Assembly: GCF_018130505.1 (NCBI RefSeq) | Contig: NZ_JAFCKH010000006.1 | Location: 310,001-374,000, forward strand | Direction: 5' to 3' | DNA length: 64,000 nucleotides | Origin: Bradyrhizobium tropiciagri | GTDB taxonomy: Bacteria > Pseudomonadota > Alphaproteobacteria > Rhizobiales > Xanthobacteraceae | Part shown: positions 62,373-64,000 of the stretch, in pieces | Layout: each line of letters begins with the position of its first letter | Position numbering within the stretch: the first letter of the stretch is position 1 | Position numbers and translations under genes: made by a program | The notes under the pieces: model-generated | The model's database searches: none | Seen by the model: the letters and a program-made list of their open reading frames with translations, nothing else | Told to the model about the DNA's origin: nothing

Positions 62373-63320
62373 TTAGCCCTGCAGCGGCGTGTCGATGATC
62401 GCGAGGCGCTCGGTGCCCTGCTTGAAGTTGATGCTGGCGACGCCGAGCATACTGCGGAGCTTGGCATCCTCGACCTTCATCGGGCCGGGCGAGGGCGCGG
62501 CGCCCGGCGCCGGCTGCGGGAAGGCGGTGGAGCGCGCGGTGTGGAAGGTGACGTTGCCCTCGACCTTCTGCATCACCTGGTGGATGTGGCCGTTGAGCAC
62601 GGTGACCGAGCCGAAGCCCTTGACGTATTCGAGCGCGCGGCCGCCGTCCTCGGTGCCCCAGCCCCATTGCGGATACACCGTCCACAGCGGGATGTGGGCG
62701 AACAGCACGATCGGCGTCGACTTGGAGCGGCCCTTGAGGTCGTTCTCCAGCCACTCGAGCTGCTCGTTGCCGAGGTTGCCGAGGCCGCCGCCCTTGAGGT
62801 CGACCACGTTGACGAGGCCGATGAAGTGCACGCCGCCGGCATCGAAGGAGTACCAGCCGGCGCCCTTGGTGCCCTTGCCGTAACGCTCCTTGTAGAGCTT
62901 GACCTCTTCGTCGATGAAGTCGTGCTCGCCCGGCACGTAGTGCACGTCGAGCTTGGCCTGCGAGATGATGCGGTCGGCGTCGTCGAATTCCTTGGCCTTC
63001 GACAGATGCGTGATGTCGCCGGTGTGGATCATGAATGACGGCTTGGCCGACATGCCGCGCACGTGGTTGATGGCTTCTTCCAGCGTGCCGAGGGCGTTCG
63101 GGTTGGCCGGCTTGTCGAAGCCGACATGGCTGTCGCTGATCTGCAGGAAGGTCATTCCGGCCGGCTCGGCGGCCGCGGCTGAGCCGACGATGCCGAGCGA
63201 GTGCGGTACGCCGCCGGTGATCGTCCAGAGGACGCCGGTGCCGGCCCAGGTCATGCATTCCAGCACCTTGCGTCGGCTGACGCCATTGCCGTCGTGATGG
63301 TCGTGATCGTGTCCGCTCAT
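62373..63320 (-). CDS. Tat-exported metallophosphoesterase
   Basis: A 315 aa calcineurin-like phosphoesterase. It starts with a His/Asp-rich segment (GHDHDHHDGNG) before a twin-arginine signal (VSRRKVLECMTWAG). Metal motifs are DSHVGF, HTGDITHL, PGEHDF, FAHIPLW and GHIHQ; the third motif has Glu where GNHD is usual. Substrate unknown. It heads the operon with cupredoxin, sigma and anti-sigma genes. The ATG is complementary to 63318-63320. Confidence 0.9.
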   Translation of the reverse strand: MSGHDHDHHDGNGVSRRKVLECMTWAGTGVLWTITGGVPHSLGIVGSAAAAEPAGMTFLQISDSHVGFDKPANPNALGTLEEAINHVRGMSAKPSFMIHTGDITHLSKAKEFDDADRIISQAKLDVHYVPGEHDFIDEEVKLYKERYGKGTKGAGWYSFDAGGVHFIGLVNVVDLKGGGLGNLGNEQLEWLENDLKGRSKSTPIVLFAHIPLWTVYPQWGWGTEDGGRALEYVKGFGSVTVLNGHIHQVMQKVEGNVTFHTARSTAFPQPAPGAAPSPGPMKVEDAKLRSMLGVASINFKQGTERLAIIDTPLQG

Positions 63321-63370
63321 GGCAACATCTCCCGTGGCCCCAGTGATTTGGGTTTCCGCAGAATGTGATT

Positions 63371-63393
63371 GGACACCGCGGGGCTTTATTCCC
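63371..63393 (-). promoter_or_regulatory. Possible ECF-type promoter upstream of the metallophosphoesterase operon
   Basis: On the minus strand GGGAATAAAG is followed ~12 nt later by GTCC, located ~50-75 bp upstream of the metallophosphoesterase start. This could be an autoregulated ECF promoter, but the consensus of this sigma factor is not known to me and only one copy was found. Confidence 0.25.
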
Positions 63394-63559
63394 GGCCGCC
63401 GTGGCACGCCCGGTGGCGGCGATGACGATTTCGTGAGCGGCGCCGGCCGGCCACAGGCCCTGCCGCGCGACAGGTGGACGCAACGACACAATGCGGCGTT
63501 GAAGCCGCGAACATCAGGGACTAACGCTCCGGCAAACAACGCATCCGAGGGAGGCGACC

Positions 63560-63967
63560 ATGGGCAACATCACCGGCGGCTGTCATTGCGGTGCCATTCG
63601 CTATGAGGTGGCGGGGGAACCCATCGTCCACGCGCTCTGCCACTGCACCGATTGCCGGCGCCACGCCGGCGCGCCGATGGTCGGCTGGACCATGTACACC
63701 GAAGACGCGGTCAAGCTGACCAAGGGCCAGCCCAAGGTCTACCACTCGTCCGAACACGGCCGCCGGCACTTCTGCGCGGATTGCGGCACCGGGCTGTTCT
63801 ACGTCAACGGCAACATCATGCCGGGGATCATCGACATCCAGAGCGGAACCTATGACGACCCCGATGCGGTGCCGGCCACGGTGCACATCCAGGTCGCCGA
63901 GCGGCTGCGCTGGATGGAGGACGCGCACCATCTGCCGACCTTCGAGCGCTATCCGCCGCAGGGATAG
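63560..63967 (+). CDS. GFA-family zinc protein
   Basis: A 135 aa protein of the GFA (glutathione-dependent formaldehyde-activating-like) fold. It has CHCGAIRYE, CHCTDCRRH and FCADCGTGLF, giving the cysteine pairs for zinc. Most family members have no defined role and do not act on formaldehyde. It diverges from the metallophosphoesterase operon, with a 239 bp gap. The sequence appears complete, ending 33 bp before the window edge. Confidence 0.88.
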   Translation: MGNITGGCHCGAIRYEVAGEPIVHALCHCTDCRRHAGAPMVGWTMYTEDAVKLTKGQPKVYHSSEHGRRHFCADCGTGLFYVNGNIMPGIIDIQSGTYDDPDAVPATVHIQVAERLRWMEDAHHLPTFERYPPQG

Positions 63968-64000
63968 CCGATCGGGCGCCGTTGCCCGGCGGCCACACCC

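Overview
The window is high-GC chromosomal DNA from an alphaproteobacterium, most likely Bradyrhizobium or a close Rhodopseudomonas-like relative. The evidence is a complete hopanoid locus (hpnCDE-shc-hpnG, hpnH-ispH, hpnN, hpnO) plus the C-2 methylase HpnP, duplicated Liv-type ABC importers, many overlapping start/stop codons and several families of intergenic palindromic repeats. Genus is an inference from gene content. No rRNA, tRNA, CRISPR array, transposase or phage gene was found.

Region 1 (1-9.4 kb): a truncated thiolase and its DUF35 zinc-ribbon partner diverge from a tightly packed operon. That operon encodes a Liv-type importer (binding protein, two permeases, two ATPases), an AtuA-family pair, an amidase and a DUF2848 protein, and looks like an uptake-plus-catabolism unit for an unknown small acid or amide. 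Region 2 (9.5-11 kb): a 2OG-Fe(II) oxygenase followed directly by AlkB. Region 3 (11-18.1 kb): a leftward homoprotocatechuate meta-cleavage operon (hydratase, isomerase, semialdehyde dehydrogenase, ring-cleavage dioxygenase, FAH-family enzyme, TPP enzyme), divergent from its likely MarR-type repressor HpaR, with a perfect palindrome between them.

Region 4 (18.1-27.7 kb): a GntR-type regulator with two winged helices diverges from a second Liv importer (with a fused LivM-LivG protein), an Ldh2-family dehydrogenase, an HpcH/HpaI aldolase and an altronate/galactarate dehydratase-family enzyme. This is probably a sugar-acid or hydroxy-acid catabolic locus. Region 5 (27.8-34.5 kb): a three-gene set of transglutaminase-DUF2126, ATP-grasp/alpha-E, and a second transglutaminase. 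It is a predicted but functionally undefined peptide-ligase/peptidase system and the strongest candidate for unknown biology here. A chemoreceptor gene follows on the opposite strand.

Region 6 (36.8-43.3 kb): eutB, hpnP, eutC and an RND/MMPL transporter on one strand, so the 2-methylhopanoid methylase sits between the two subunits of ethanolamine ammonia-lyase. Region 7 (44.3-58 kb): the main hopanoid locus. HpnC, HpnD and HpnE make squalene, Shc cyclises it, HpnH adds adenosine, HpnG removes adenine, HpnO makes the amino form and HpnN moves hopanoids to the outer membrane; IspH supplies isoprenoid precursors. The end of hpnO is part of a 135-136 bp unit present three times in tandem. Region 8 (58.6-64 kb): a multicopper oxidase, then a leftward operon of Tat-exported metallophosphoesterase, cupredoxin, ECF sigma factor and zinc anti-sigma factor, and finally a GFA-family protein.
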